From Pseudomonadota bacterium (GTDB lineage: Bacteria > Desulfobacterota > Binatia > UBA1149): DNA of 46,679 bases. A program made the translations under genes and the position numbers. This document shows positions 1 to 9,930 of this stretch, one piece after another (position 1 is the stretch's first letter; each line of letters opens with the position of its first letter). A model generated the notes under the pieces. The model did no database searches, was not told where the DNA came from, and was given only the letters and a program-made list of their open reading frames with translations. The stretch covers positions 1 to 46,679 of the forward strand of contig JACNKC010000089.1 of NCBI GenBank assembly GCA_014382245.1, in the 5' to 3' direction.

Positions 1-2350
1 AGCTGTCATCGGTGCAGCCGTTCAGGTCATTGCAGTCGGGAGCCACCCCGCCCACGCAAGCGCCGGCTGAGCAGGTGTCCGCCGTGGTACAGGCGTTGGC
101 ATCATCGCAGGAAGCCACGTTGTTGACATTAATGCAGCCCGTCGCCGAATCGCATGTGTCGTCGGTGCAACCGTTGGCGTCATCGCAATCGGGAGCCGCA
201 CCACCCACGCAGGCGCTGGCGGCGCAGGTATCTGCGGTCGTGCACGCGTCGCCGTCGTCGCAAGCAGCGATGTTAGGCGCGTTCACACAACCGGCAAGCG
301 AATTACAGAAGTCGTCGGTGCAGCCGTTTGCGTCATCGCATTCCAGGCGCGATCCGCCAACGCAGGCCCCGGCCATGCAGGTATCAGTAGTTGTGCAGGC
401 GTCGCTATCATCGCAGGGAACCGAGTTGTCGAGATTGGCACAACCCGTGGCTGCGTCGCAGCTGTCGGTTGTGCAGAGGTTGCCGTCTTCACAATCAGCC
501 AGCGATGTGTCCACGCCGGCACAGGACCCCGCGGCGCAAACGTCGCCTGTCGTGCAGGCGTTGCCATCGTCGCAGGCCAGCTCGTTGTTGGCCAGCAGGC
601 AACCCGCAGCCACGTCGCAGCTGTTGTCGGTACAGCCGTTGCCGTCATCGCAGAAAGCGTCGTCGGTAATATTTACCAGCGAGTCGGTGACCTCGTCGCA
701 GCTATCCACCGTGCAGGCCACGCCATCGTCGGGATCGGGATCGGCGTTGTCCTGGCAGCCGGCCACCGCGTCGCAGGTCTCAACGCCCGTGCAATACAGC
801 CCATCATCGCAGTTGCCGTCGTTGACAGCGTTTACAATCACGTCGTTGATTTCGTCGCAGCTGTCGTCCGTGCAAGGCACGCCATCGTCGGCCACCGGGT
901 CGGCGTTGTCCTGGCAGCCGGCCACCGCGTCGCAGGTCTCAACGCCCGTGCAATACAGCCCATCATCGCAGTTGCCGTCGTTGACAGCGTTTACAATCAC
1001 GTCGTTGATTTCGTCGCAGCTATCCACCGTGCAGGCCACGCCGTCGTCGGGATCGGGATCGGCGTTGTCCTGGCAGCCCAGCAACTGGTCACAGCTCTCG
1101 ACGCCGGTGCAGAACTCGCCATCGTCGCAAAAAGCGTCGTTGACCGCGTTTACAATCACGTCGTTGATCTCGTCGCAGCTATCCACCGTGCAGGCCACGC
1201 CGTCGTCGGGATCGGGATCGGCGTTGTCCTGGCAGCCCAGCAACTGGTCACAGCTCTCGACGCCGGTGCAGAACTCGCCATCGTCGCAAAAAGCGTCGTT
1301 GACCGCGTTTACAATCACGTCGTTGATCTCGTCGCAGCTATCCACCGTGCAGGCCACGCTGTCGTCGGCCACGGGGTCGGCGTTGTCCACGCAGCCGAGA
1401 ATCGTGTCACAGCTCTCGACACCGGTGCAGAACTCGCCGTCGTCGCATACCGGCGCTATTCCACCCACGCAGGCTCCCGCCACGCAAGTGTCTGCCGTGG
1501 TGCAAGCATCAGAATCGTCACAGGCCAGCGTGTTGTTGCTGTTAGTACAGGCGTGGGTGACGGTATCACAGGCGTCGTCGGTACAGCCGTTGAGATCATC
1601 GCAGAGCGCTGCGACCGGAAAATTGCTGCTGTCGGCCACGCAACCCTCATCGAGGAGGACCGCGGTCACACCCTGGGCGTTGTCAACCGAGGCATCGCCG
1701 TCGAGCCGAAAGGCGGCCAGGCGCACGCCCCGGCTGCTGATAACTAGCCTGGACGGCGAAAGCGGTGCCACTTCGTCGAAACGAATCGACCACAGCACCC
1801 AGACCTGGTTTTGGGACGCTCCAAGCGGATCCCCGCTGACAGGGTCGAGGTTCTCCTGGGCTACTACCTGGACGTTGTTGGCGTCAAATACGATGTTTCC
1901 CGTGGGGGTGAAAAAGGTAGCCTCGAAGCCGTCAAGACCGACCTCGTCACCAGCGCAGATCAGCGGCGGCGAGCAGGCAGGGTCCTCGCCCAGGCCGGTG
2001 CCAAGTAACGGAGCACCGCCACCATCGATCAGGCCCTGGCCTGCAGCATCGGTCAGCTGGTCGCCGAAGGATCCGTGCACGTTGGTAAAAAGATCGCGTG
2101 GCACGTTGGCCATGACGATATCAAAACGCGGCAGGGCAGCGCTGCCCGCGTTCTCGAACACGATCGGCAGGGCGGCAACATCGGTGGCATCGCCGAGGTA
2201 CTTTTCAATGGGCCCCAACAGCGGGTCTAAACAGGGGGCTGTACACTGGGCCCCCGACGTGGCCGGTGAAACCAGGGAAGCAATAAAAATTAAAAGCCCC
2301 GCGGCACAGGTCGCCCTGCATCGCGCTGCGGCAATAGCGCGGTGATACAT
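1..2350 (-). CDS. Secreted Cys-rich repeat protein, 3' end beyond left edge
   Basis: The reverse strand is open from an ATG at 2350 to the window edge, about 783 codons, with a GGAG ribosome site 8 bases upstream. The N-terminus is a signal peptide (hydrophobic GLLIFIASLVSPATSGAQC, cleavage near residue 35). Residues 36-240 form a domain I do not recognise. From about residue 245 the chain is made of Cys-rich units such as CDDGNACTTADTCVAGACVGG, alternating with CDDLNGCTDDACDTVTHAC-type units, typical of large surface or extracellular proteins of deltaproteobacteria-like genomes. Aspartate and cysteine spacing suggests disulfide-bonded, possibly calcium-binding units. The opposite strand also has a long open frame over the same bases, but its translation has no protein-like pattern, whereas this strand gives a signal peptide, an RBS and regular Cys spacing. 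Function unknown; adhesion or a surface scaffold would be a guess. Confidence 0.9.
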   Translation of the reverse strand, partial: MYHRAIAAARCRATCAAGLLIFIASLVSPATSGAQCTAPCLDPLLGPIEKYLGDATDVAALPIVFENAGSAALPRFDIVMANVPRDLFTNVHGSFGDQLTDAAGQGLIDGGGAPLLGTGLGEDPACSPPLICAGDEVGLDGFEATFFTPTGNIVFDANNVQVVAQENLDPVSGDPLGASQNQVWVLWSIRFDEVAPLSPSRLVISSRGVRLAAFRLDGDASVDNAQGVTAVLLDEGCVADSSNFPVAALCDDLNGCTDDACDTVTHACTNSNNTLACDDSDACTTADTCVAGACVGGIAPVCDDGEFCTGVESCDTILGCVDNADPVADDSVACTVDSCDEINDVIVNAVNDAFCDDGEFCTGVESCDQLLGCQDNADPDPDDGVACTVDSCDEINDVIVNAVNDAFCDDGEFCTGVESCDQLLGCQDNADPDPDDGVACTVDSCDEINDVIVNAVNDGNCDDGLYCTGVETCDAVAGCQDNADPVADDGVPCTDDSCDEINDVIVNAVNDGNCDDGLYCTGVETCDAVAGCQDNADPDPDDGVACTVDSCDEVTDSLVNITDDAFCDDGNGCTDNSCDVAAGCLLANNELACDDGNACTTGDVCAAGSCAGVDTSLADCEDGNLCTTDSCDAATGCANLDNSVPCDDSDACTTTDTCMAGACVGGSRLECDDANGCTDDFCNSLAGCVNAPNIAACDDGDACTTADTCAASACVGGAAPDCDDANGCTDDTCDSATGCINVNNVASCDDANACTTADTCSAGACVGGVAPDCNDLNGCTDDS
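693..1453 (-). repeat. 159-bp in-frame tandem repeats, about five copies
   Basis: The phrase ctatccaccgtgcaggcca and its close variants recur at about 701, 860, 1019, 1178 and 1337, exactly 159 bases apart. Each unit encodes 53 residues with the skeleton CDDGxxCTGVExCDxxxGCxD followed by DSCDEINDVIVNAVND. Two middle copies are almost identical at DNA level, while the outer copies differ in blocks (VADDG against DPDDG; DAVAGC against QLLGC). That pattern suggests recent duplication and gene conversion. The last copy decays after about 1453. Confidence 0.92.
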
Positions 2351-2367
2351 TGTTTGTCTCCGTATTG

Positions 2368-2383
2368 GACCCTTAACAGGGTC
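2368..2383. promoter_or_regulatory. Inverted repeat upstream of Cys-rich gene
   Basis: GACCC, then TTAACA, then GGGTC form a perfect 5-bp inverted repeat ending 18 bases before the ATG of the Cys-rich gene. It lies in the 5' leader and could be an operator or a small leader hairpin. No clear -10/-35 pair was identified. Confidence 0.3.
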
Positions 2384-2504
2384 GTCTGTTGACAACGGCA
2401 CAGGGAACGCGGGGCTGTCAACAGGGGCTTCCCCCCCGGTCGGGAGAATACTTCGGGACAACAATAGTAGGCCGCACGGGGCGCGAAATACTTGTTTCCA
2501 CTAC

Positions 2505-2534
2505 CTCGCACGGCTTTGTCGTGTGCCGTGCGAG
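2505..2534 (-). terminator. Strong hairpin downstream of the FAH-like gene
   Basis: CTCGCACGGC and GCCGTGCGAG make a perfect 10-bp stem around a 10-base loop, 57 bases after the stop of the reverse-strand FAH-like gene and upstream of the next reverse-strand gene. There is no good U-tract on either strand, so it may be a processing or protective 3' hairpin or a non-canonical terminator. Confidence 0.45.
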
Positions 2535-2590
2535 CTGCTTTGCGCCCACGCGCGAAAGCCCGGCACAGCTGGGGGTGAACGCTGGTAAAT

Positions 2591-3904
2591 TCAGCGCCCG
2601 GGAGTAACGAGGAAGGACTGTCGGCCGAGCAGCTCTATGCCCGCCTCGACCCTGTCGCCCACAGCGAGGTAGTCGAGCTCATCGCGGTGGCGGAGCATCG
2701 AAGCCAACGCGGCGCGGCGAACCGGCCAGGTCCACGTGGCCAGGGCCCCGAACAGGTACCCCGCGCGACGGACCAGGCCAGGAGCCTGGAAGGCAACACC
2801 GGCCGGCGTGCCGGTGAGCACCACGCTGCCCGCGGGCAGCACGTAGGTGTTCCAGCCCCGCCTGCGCGCCGGAACCGCCAATTGGAACTTGCGTCGCTCG
2901 CCACCAAGCGTGGCCGGGGCTATCGCAAGGTGCCCTTCCCGGGCTACGCGATCCGACAGGGCACGAAGTATGGCCACCGGCGGATTTTTCATCAGGCCGG
3001 TGTCGGACGACTGCGCGCAACGGACACCGTCCTCCTCGTTGACCTGGGTAAACATGTGCAGGCCGCGCGGCTCCCCGTTGCCAGGCCACAGCGGCAACTC
3101 GGCCCCGTGCACCATCCACGGCCCAGCCACGAAGAAGCCCGGTCCAGCCTTGGCGTCGCCCGCCCCGCGGGGCCCGAACAGCACGAGCGGATTGCGATCG
3201 GTCAGATCGTTGGCCGTAAACCACGCCAGTTGTTTCTCGAGCAGTCCCGCCGCGGGAATTTTTCCCAGGTCCAGCTCCTCGAGTAACACGAACCCCAGTT
3301 CGACCTCGTAGTCGAGCAGCGCGTCGCGCCCCGGGTGTGCGAGGTCGGAGTAAGCAGAGGTCGGTACGACCGGCTTGGCGAAGAGGAACATCTCGCCACC
3401 ACCCGCTTCTTGCGCGTGCGCGGCGTAATTGAAGCCGGCGCCCAGCACCACGACGCGCTCGTTGAGCAGGTCGGCAACCGAAATGTTGACCACCGGCTCG
3501 ACCACTGTTTGCAAGCGCTGGGGGTCGAGCTCTTCGACAAACTCGGCGTCAATCGCGTCCCGGCCCTCGCCAAGCCACTCCGCCCATACGTCGGCGGCCC
3601 GGCTGAAACCGTCGGCCGCGTAGAAAGATTCGAGCGTGGCCACGCCTTCGAGGCCATCGGCAGACAGGTTGTAGACAAGCAGGGGAACGCCGTCACGGCT
3701 GTCGAGTACCAATCCGAAACAGGGGCCGCCCTCGCAGGAGTGATCGCGGCTTCGGTAGCTGAGCACGCGCGGTGGGCCGGCCTGTTGGCCTGCAGCCAGA
3801 AGCTCGCAGTCGGCCGCCCGGGCATCGTTGACCAGCGCGAGCTGTGCCGCCGCGAGCAGCAACGACAAGGTCAGCGACGAAAGCCGCCTGGGCAGAACGT
3901 TCAT
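2591..3904 (-). CDS. Exported fumarylacetoacetate hydrolase-family protein
   Basis: 437 residues. The first 30 form a Sec signal peptide (RR, hydrophobic core LTLSLLLAAAQLALV, cleavage after ARA). The catalytic domain of the FAH fold begins near residue 150: GAGFNYAAHAQE (the NYxxHxxE motif), DYEVELGF around residue 200 (metal-binding E-x-E), ANDLTDRN with D233 as a further acidic ligand, and VVLTGTPAGV near residue 355. FAH-family enzymes are hydrolases, decarboxylases or isomerases of beta-diketo or 2-keto acids and are normally cytoplasmic, so the signal peptide is unusual. Residues 30-150 resemble the N-terminal extension of family members. It lies 66 bases downstream of a LuxR-type gene on the same strand. 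The family is clear; the substrate is unknown. Confidence 0.85.
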   Translation of the reverse strand: MNVLPRRLSSLTLSLLLAAAQLALVNDARAADCELLAAGQQAGPPRVLSYRSRDHSCEGGPCFGLVLDSRDGVPLLVYNLSADGLEGVATLESFYAADGFSRAADVWAEWLGEGRDAIDAEFVEELDPQRLQTVVEPVVNISVADLLNERVVVLGAGFNYAAHAQEAGGGEMFLFAKPVVPTSAYSDLAHPGRDALLDYEVELGFVLLEELDLGKIPAAGLLEKQLAWFTANDLTDRNPLVLFGPRGAGDAKAGPGFFVAGPWMVHGAELPLWPGNGEPRGLHMFTQVNEEDGVRCAQSSDTGLMKNPPVAILRALSDRVAREGHLAIAPATLGGERRKFQLAVPARRRGWNTYVLPAGSVVLTGTPAGVAFQAPGLVRRAGYLFGALATWTWPVRRAALASMLRHRDELDYLAVGDRVEAGIELLGRQSFLVTPGR

Positions 3905-3970
3905 GAAGCTATTTGGCGCCCTTCGAGCCCCACGGTCAAGAGCGCGCTGCGGACGGCGAACGCGAAGAGC

Positions 3971-4264
3971 TCAGATCCAACCCTGCTTGACCAACAGCAC
4001 GGCTGCCTGCACGCGGTTGCTCACTCCTATCTTGCGAAAGATGCGCTTGAGTTCCGACTTCACGGTTTCAGCCGAGATGCCTAGCAACGACGCTATCTCG
4101 GTGTTGCTCAAGCCCTCGCAGACCAGCGACAGCACTTTCTTCTCACGCACCGTTAGATTGGGGGGTGCCAGCCTCGGGTCGTAAACAAAGGCCTCGCCGG
4201 TCGCCGCGGGCTGCTGGTATGCATGGGAGCTGGCGGTCGCGGTCGCGAATGATTTTATCTCCAT
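3971..4264 (-). CDS. Minimal LuxR/GerE-type HTH regulator
   Basis: 97 residues with GAGGAGA ribosome site 9 bases before the ATG. Residues 36-97 are a complete LuxR-type helix-turn-helix: LTVREKKVLSLVCEGLSNTE, then IASLLGISAETVKSELKRIF and RKIGVSNRVQAAVLL. There is no receiver or autoinducer-binding domain; the first 35 residues are low-complexity. Such stand-alone GerE-fold proteins bind DNA but receive their signal by expression level or through a partner. It sits upstream of the exported FAH-like gene on the same strand and may regulate it or the divergent tungsten-enzyme gene. The target is not shown by the sequence. Confidence 0.85.
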   Translation of the reverse strand: MEIKSFATATASSHAYQQPAATGEAFVYDPRLAPPNLTVREKKVLSLVCEGLSNTEIASLLGISAETVKSELKRIFRKIGVSNRVQAAVLLVKQGWI

Positions 4265-4563
4265 GTTAAACGTCTCCTCGGGCTACTTGCCTCGAGAACT
4301 GGCCTCTCCCCCGCCGACGTCATCCCGTGCTACCTGAATAGCTCAAGCCCGGGGCCAACGTCGACCCCCTTTCTACATCAAACAGGCAGCTGCCCATTCG
4401 AGGACGGCTGTTCGCCTGGCTAGTCGACGGCCTGTTGAAACCTTTTTGCACAACTACGTCCACGACTCTCCGCGTCATACTGGTTTAAATAGTTAACAGT
4501 TTTAGTAATGGCCCTGCCCTGCCGCGCTTGCACGAACCCACGGTAACTGGAGAATCGCTGTCG
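4265..4563. other. Divergent intergenic region between LuxR-type and AOR genes
   Basis: No gene seen. It holds a GGCAGCTGCC palindrome at 4386-4395 and an AT-rich patch at about 4484-4510 in an otherwise GC-rich sequence, the likely promoter zone for the aldehyde oxidoreductase gene. No convincing -35/-10 pair or known cofactor riboswitch could be assigned by eye. Confidence 0.4.
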
Positions 4564-6666
<2,103 letters not shown>

Positions 6667-6689
6667 AACCGACGTCTGCCATCAAGCCG

Positions 6690-6965
6690 GTGAAGGTACG
6701 CTTTTTCATACGCGGGTACATGCTCGACACTTTTGTGTCCTTCGACCGCAAGCTGCGACTACCCGACGGTTGCAGCATGGCCGACGCGTTCGTCCGCGTT
6801 GAAAAGAAAGCCGGGGTCAAGCTCTCGCGTTGCCTGGCCGAGTCGGAGGTCGTGGCCGAATCTATACTGCTCAACGGGGAGCGCGTGCCCCTGCCACGGC
6901 TGTCGGAAACCACGCTCTCGGACGGCGACGAGGTGTCGGTGCTCTCGCCGCTGGCCGGCGGCTAG
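6690..6965 (+). CDS. MoaD/ThiS-family sulfur carrier
   Basis: 91 residues from a GTG at 6690 (KVRFFIRGYMLDTFVSFD); an ATG at 6720 is a shorter alternative. It ends in SPLAGG, the C-terminal diglycine that is adenylated and thiocarboxylated in MoaD/ThiS proteins. The beta-grasp pattern (ILLNGERVP, LSDGDEVSVLSPLAGG) is clear. These proteins donate sulfur to the dithiolene of molybdopterin or tungstopterin. Because it directly follows the AOR gene, it is likely a dedicated carrier for the tungsten cofactor. No strong ribosome site is visible, so translation may be coupled to the AOR gene. Its stop is 16 bases from the stop of the convergent molybdenum enzyme gene. Confidence 0.88.
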   Translation: MKVRFFIRGYMLDTFVSFDRKLRLPDGCSMADAFVRVEKKAGVKLSRCLAESEVVAESILLNGERVPLPRLSETTLSDGDEVSVLSPLAGG

Positions 6966-6981
6966 GAAAGCGCTGTCCCTT

Positions 6982-9930
6982 TCAAGCACGGCGCATGTCG
7001 ACCGGCGCACCCCGGGGTGCGTGACCGGGCGAGCCGTAGAACATGCGGTAGTGAATGTGGCCGTAGCCGCCGGCAAGGTGCAGCGGCTTCCACGGAGCCA
7101 GCACCGGTTCCTGCTGCCCCTTCCAGTTCTTGAACTGGTGCGGTTCCCAGGCGTGATAGATTATGACCTCGCCGGGTTGCACCGAGGGTGAGAGCTTGGC
7201 CATGGCCTCGAAGGCGCCGTGGTCGTTAAAAACCTCGACCGCGTCACCGTCGGCTATGCCGCGCGGGCGACAGTCCACCGGGCTCACGAAACACACCGGC
7301 TCGCCGCGCTGCAACCGCAGCATAAGGTCGTGATCACGCCATATGGCGTGAATGCTCCAACGGGTGTGGCCACCGTTTACCCGCAGCGGAAACCTGCTGT
7401 CGGTCCCAGGGGGATCCTTGTGCCTGGGTAACGCCTCGTCGGCCTCGAGATACCACTGGTGATCGAGGTAGAACTGCTGGCGGCCGGTTATCGTAGGCCA
7501 GGCTACCTTGCCCGAAGCCATCCAGCCGTGCGGCCAGGTGGTGTCGTCGGGGTCAAAGTCGCTGCTGGTCTGGTAGATGGGCGTTGGCCTGGCCGTCCCC
7601 TTGATGCGAACCGCGCCTTTCTTGAGCACGTCCCTGGCCCTGGGTTTACCGATGCTGGGGCTGCGACTGAAAATGTCGTCCATGAGCCTGACCGGGTCAT
7701 CTTTCTCGTGGGGCTTGTAACGACCCTTGGACGTGTAGAACGCGTATGCATCGCCCAGGTCCAGGGGCTTGTCGCGGTAACCTCTCACCTTGCCCACTTC
7801 CCGCTCTTTCGAGCGCAGGGCAACCTTCTCGGCGAGGCGCCCCAGGATCTCCCACTCCGACTTAGACTCGCCCAGCGCTTCGACGGCCTTGTCAGAAGTT
7901 ATGATGTAAGGCACGTAGCTCTGCGCGTACTTGATACCGTATTTTTCGTAGTAACCGGCAGCGGGCAGTACGTAGTCGGCCCACATCGAGGTGGTGCTCA
8001 TGCGAAAGTTGATCGACACCACGCAGTCGAGCTTGGGCCAGAGTCCTTCCCTGGCCAGTTGCGGAGCGGGCCAGCGTCGCAGCGGATTGCTGCCGGTGAA
8101 TATGAACGCCCGCGGCTGCCTGTCCTCTGCCGGGTGCATGGGAAACCACCCCTTGTCTAGAGACTCCCTGAGGTAGGCTTCCATCCCGCGAGGCAGGCCC
8201 TTCTCAACCTGGGCCGGGTCCGACCATGCCTCGCGATAGCCACCGTGCACGTAGAGAAACGGCATTAGCGGCATGTTGGCGTTCTTGTAGCTGAACTGCG
8301 TGAACAGATCCTCGTAATCGCGCGGTGCCAGGCCCCGAATGGCGCGGGGGATTACGCGCAGCGTTTCCACCAGCGACAGGCCGGTTCCGCCCAGCCGATC
8401 GAGGCCGTCGAGCCCCCACCACGCGGCCACGCGCAAGCCGCCCCCGGGCTTGCCCTGGTTACCCGTGAGGGCCATCAACAGTATCATGGCCCGCTGCATG
8501 AGATCGCTGTGGTGCAGCTTGCACGCGCCCCAGGAGGCAAAGATCATGGCCGAGCCGGCGGCCGCCATTTCGCGCGCGAATCGGCGCGTTACGGCCGGGG
8601 CAATGCCGGTGGTGGTCCTGGTCTTCTCGGGTGTGTGTTCTTCGAGCCTCTCCCTGAGGCGATCGAACACGGTTCGCACGGTGACCGTGGAACCATCGGC
8701 CAGGCGCAACTCGTGGCTGCCCTCCAGCGCCGGTCGCGCCTTTCCGTATGACAACGTCCGGCCGCCATGGCCCTGGCAGCCCGGGACCTTGATCACGCCA
8801 TCGCTGACCTCGTCCCAGGCGTAGAACAGGTCGTCGCGGCCGTGGCGTTTCAAGTCCGACTCGCGCAAAAAACGATCGTTGTCCTCTCTCACCAACAACG
8901 GAAGGTCGGTCTGCTCGCGCATGTAGTCGGCATCGTACAAACTCTCCTCCACCATGACCTGGGCAGCGGCCAGGCCCAGGGCCGCATCGCTCTGCGGCCT
9001 GGGGTTGAGCCACAGGTCGGCACGTATGGCGGTGGCGTTCAGGTCGGGGCTTATCACTACCAACTTCGCCCCGCGGTAGCGGGCCTCGTACATGAAGTGC
9101 GCGTCGGGTATGCGCGTGTAGGCCGGGTTGCCTATCCACACAACGATGTAGTCTGAACGGAACCAGTCGTCGGACGTACCCTCACAGTTATACATACCCC
9201 AGGTCTGCACGCAGCCCATGGGCATGTCGCCAACGCCCGACCAGGAGTCGAGCATGGTGGCCTGCAACGCCTCGGCAAAACGTATCTCGCCTGCCGTCTC
9301 GGGGCCGTAACCGGCGTTGGTGGTGCCGTGATCGTAGATTATGGATTCGCTTCCCTGCTCTAAGGCTGCGTCTATGAGCTTGTCGGCTATCTCGCCCAGT
9401 GCCTGCTCCCAGCTCACGCGTTTCCACCTGCCAGCGCCGCGCTCGCCAACGCGCTTGAGCGGGTGCAGCACCCTTGAGCCGGATGCCTGCAGGTCGGTGT
9501 AACAGGCGCCCTTCTGGCACCCGCGGGGGTTGGCGTCGGGCACGTCCGGCCGCGGGGCCTCGTACAAGGGGGCCTGCTCTTCGCGCCAGCAGATGCCGTC
9601 CTTGACGTACACGTCCCACGCGCAGGCCGATATGCAGTTGGCCCGCGAGTGCGTGCAGCGCGCGATGGAATCCCAGGTCCATTTCTCGCGGTGCACGTCG
9701 CGCCAGTCACCGTAGACCAGCGGATCGACGAGCTCGCGCGCCCGCCCGCTGGCCGACCCCCCGTTTGCCGGCCCGTTGTCACCACCGGGGCCGAGGCAGG
9801 ACATGTTGAGCATCAGCACGCCCGCGCCCACGGAGGCGCCGGCCAGGAAACCCCGCCTGCTTATGGTCGCGGCTTCAGAGCCCGCAGGACCGACGCCGCG
9901 CTTCCCGCTCACGTCACCCGCCCCGCTCAC
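6982..9930 (-). CDS. Tat-exported type II molybdenum oxidoreductase, paralogue 1
   Basis: About 982 residues from the GTG at 9930, which overlaps the stop of the upstream flavoprotein gene (GTGA); a GTG at 9915 behind a GGGG stretch is an alternative. A Tat signal (SRRGFLAG, R25-R26) is followed by a hydrophobic core and C45. The FS0 [4Fe-4S] region has H94, C99, C103 and C138 (NCISACAWDVYVKDG, then RGCQKGAC). Downstream, QTWGMYN, IPDAHFMYEARYRGAKLVV and DLWLNPRPQSDAALGL match the DMSO reductase type II group (nitrate, selenate, ethylbenzene and steroid C25 dehydrogenase catalytic subunits). D235 (GVGDMP) aligns with the aspartate that binds molybdenum. The C-terminal part has the MopB-binding motif WSIHAIWRDHDLMLRLQRGE. 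No beta subunit gene is present. Substrate unknown. Confidence 0.92.
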   Translation of the reverse strand: MSGAGDVSGKRGVGPAGSEAATISRRGFLAGASVGAGVLMLNMSCLGPGGDNGPANGGSASGRARELVDPLVYGDWRDVHREKWTWDSIARCTHSRANCISACAWDVYVKDGICWREEQAPLYEAPRPDVPDANPRGCQKGACYTDLQASGSRVLHPLKRVGERGAGRWKRVSWEQALGEIADKLIDAALEQGSESIIYDHGTTNAGYGPETAGEIRFAEALQATMLDSWSGVGDMPMGCVQTWGMYNCEGTSDDWFRSDYIVVWIGNPAYTRIPDAHFMYEARYRGAKLVVISPDLNATAIRADLWLNPRPQSDAALGLAAAQVMVEESLYDADYMREQTDLPLLVREDNDRFLRESDLKRHGRDDLFYAWDEVSDGVIKVPGCQGHGGRTLSYGKARPALEGSHELRLADGSTVTVRTVFDRLRERLEEHTPEKTRTTTGIAPAVTRRFAREMAAAGSAMIFASWGACKLHHSDLMQRAMILLMALTGNQGKPGGGLRVAAWWGLDGLDRLGGTGLSLVETLRVIPRAIRGLAPRDYEDLFTQFSYKNANMPLMPFLYVHGGYREAWSDPAQVEKGLPRGMEAYLRESLDKGWFPMHPAEDRQPRAFIFTGSNPLRRWPAPQLAREGLWPKLDCVVSINFRMSTTSMWADYVLPAAGYYEKYGIKYAQSYVPYIITSDKAVEALGESKSEWEILGRLAEKVALRSKEREVGKVRGYRDKPLDLGDAYAFYTSKGRYKPHEKDDPVRLMDDIFSRSPSIGKPRARDVLKKGAVRIKGTARPTPIYQTSSDFDPDDTTWPHGWMASGKVAWPTITGRQQFYLDHQWYLEADEALPRHKDPPGTDSRFPLRVNGGHTRWSIHAIWRDHDLMLRLQRGEPVCFVSPVDCRPRGIADGDAVEVFNDHGAFEAMAKLSPSVQPGEVIIYHAWEPHQFKNWKGQQEPVLAPWKPLHLAGGYGHIHYRMFYGSPGHAPRGAPVDMRRA

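Noticed and set aside
693-1453. CRISPR-like array
   Set aside because: The 159-bp units are in-frame coding repeats, with no short repeat/spacer alternation.
12-2345. Forward-strand 777-codon open frame
   Set aside because: It is the antisense of the Cys-rich repeat gene. Its translation is Ser/Gln-rich without any domain, while the reverse strand has signal peptide, RBS and regular Cys units.
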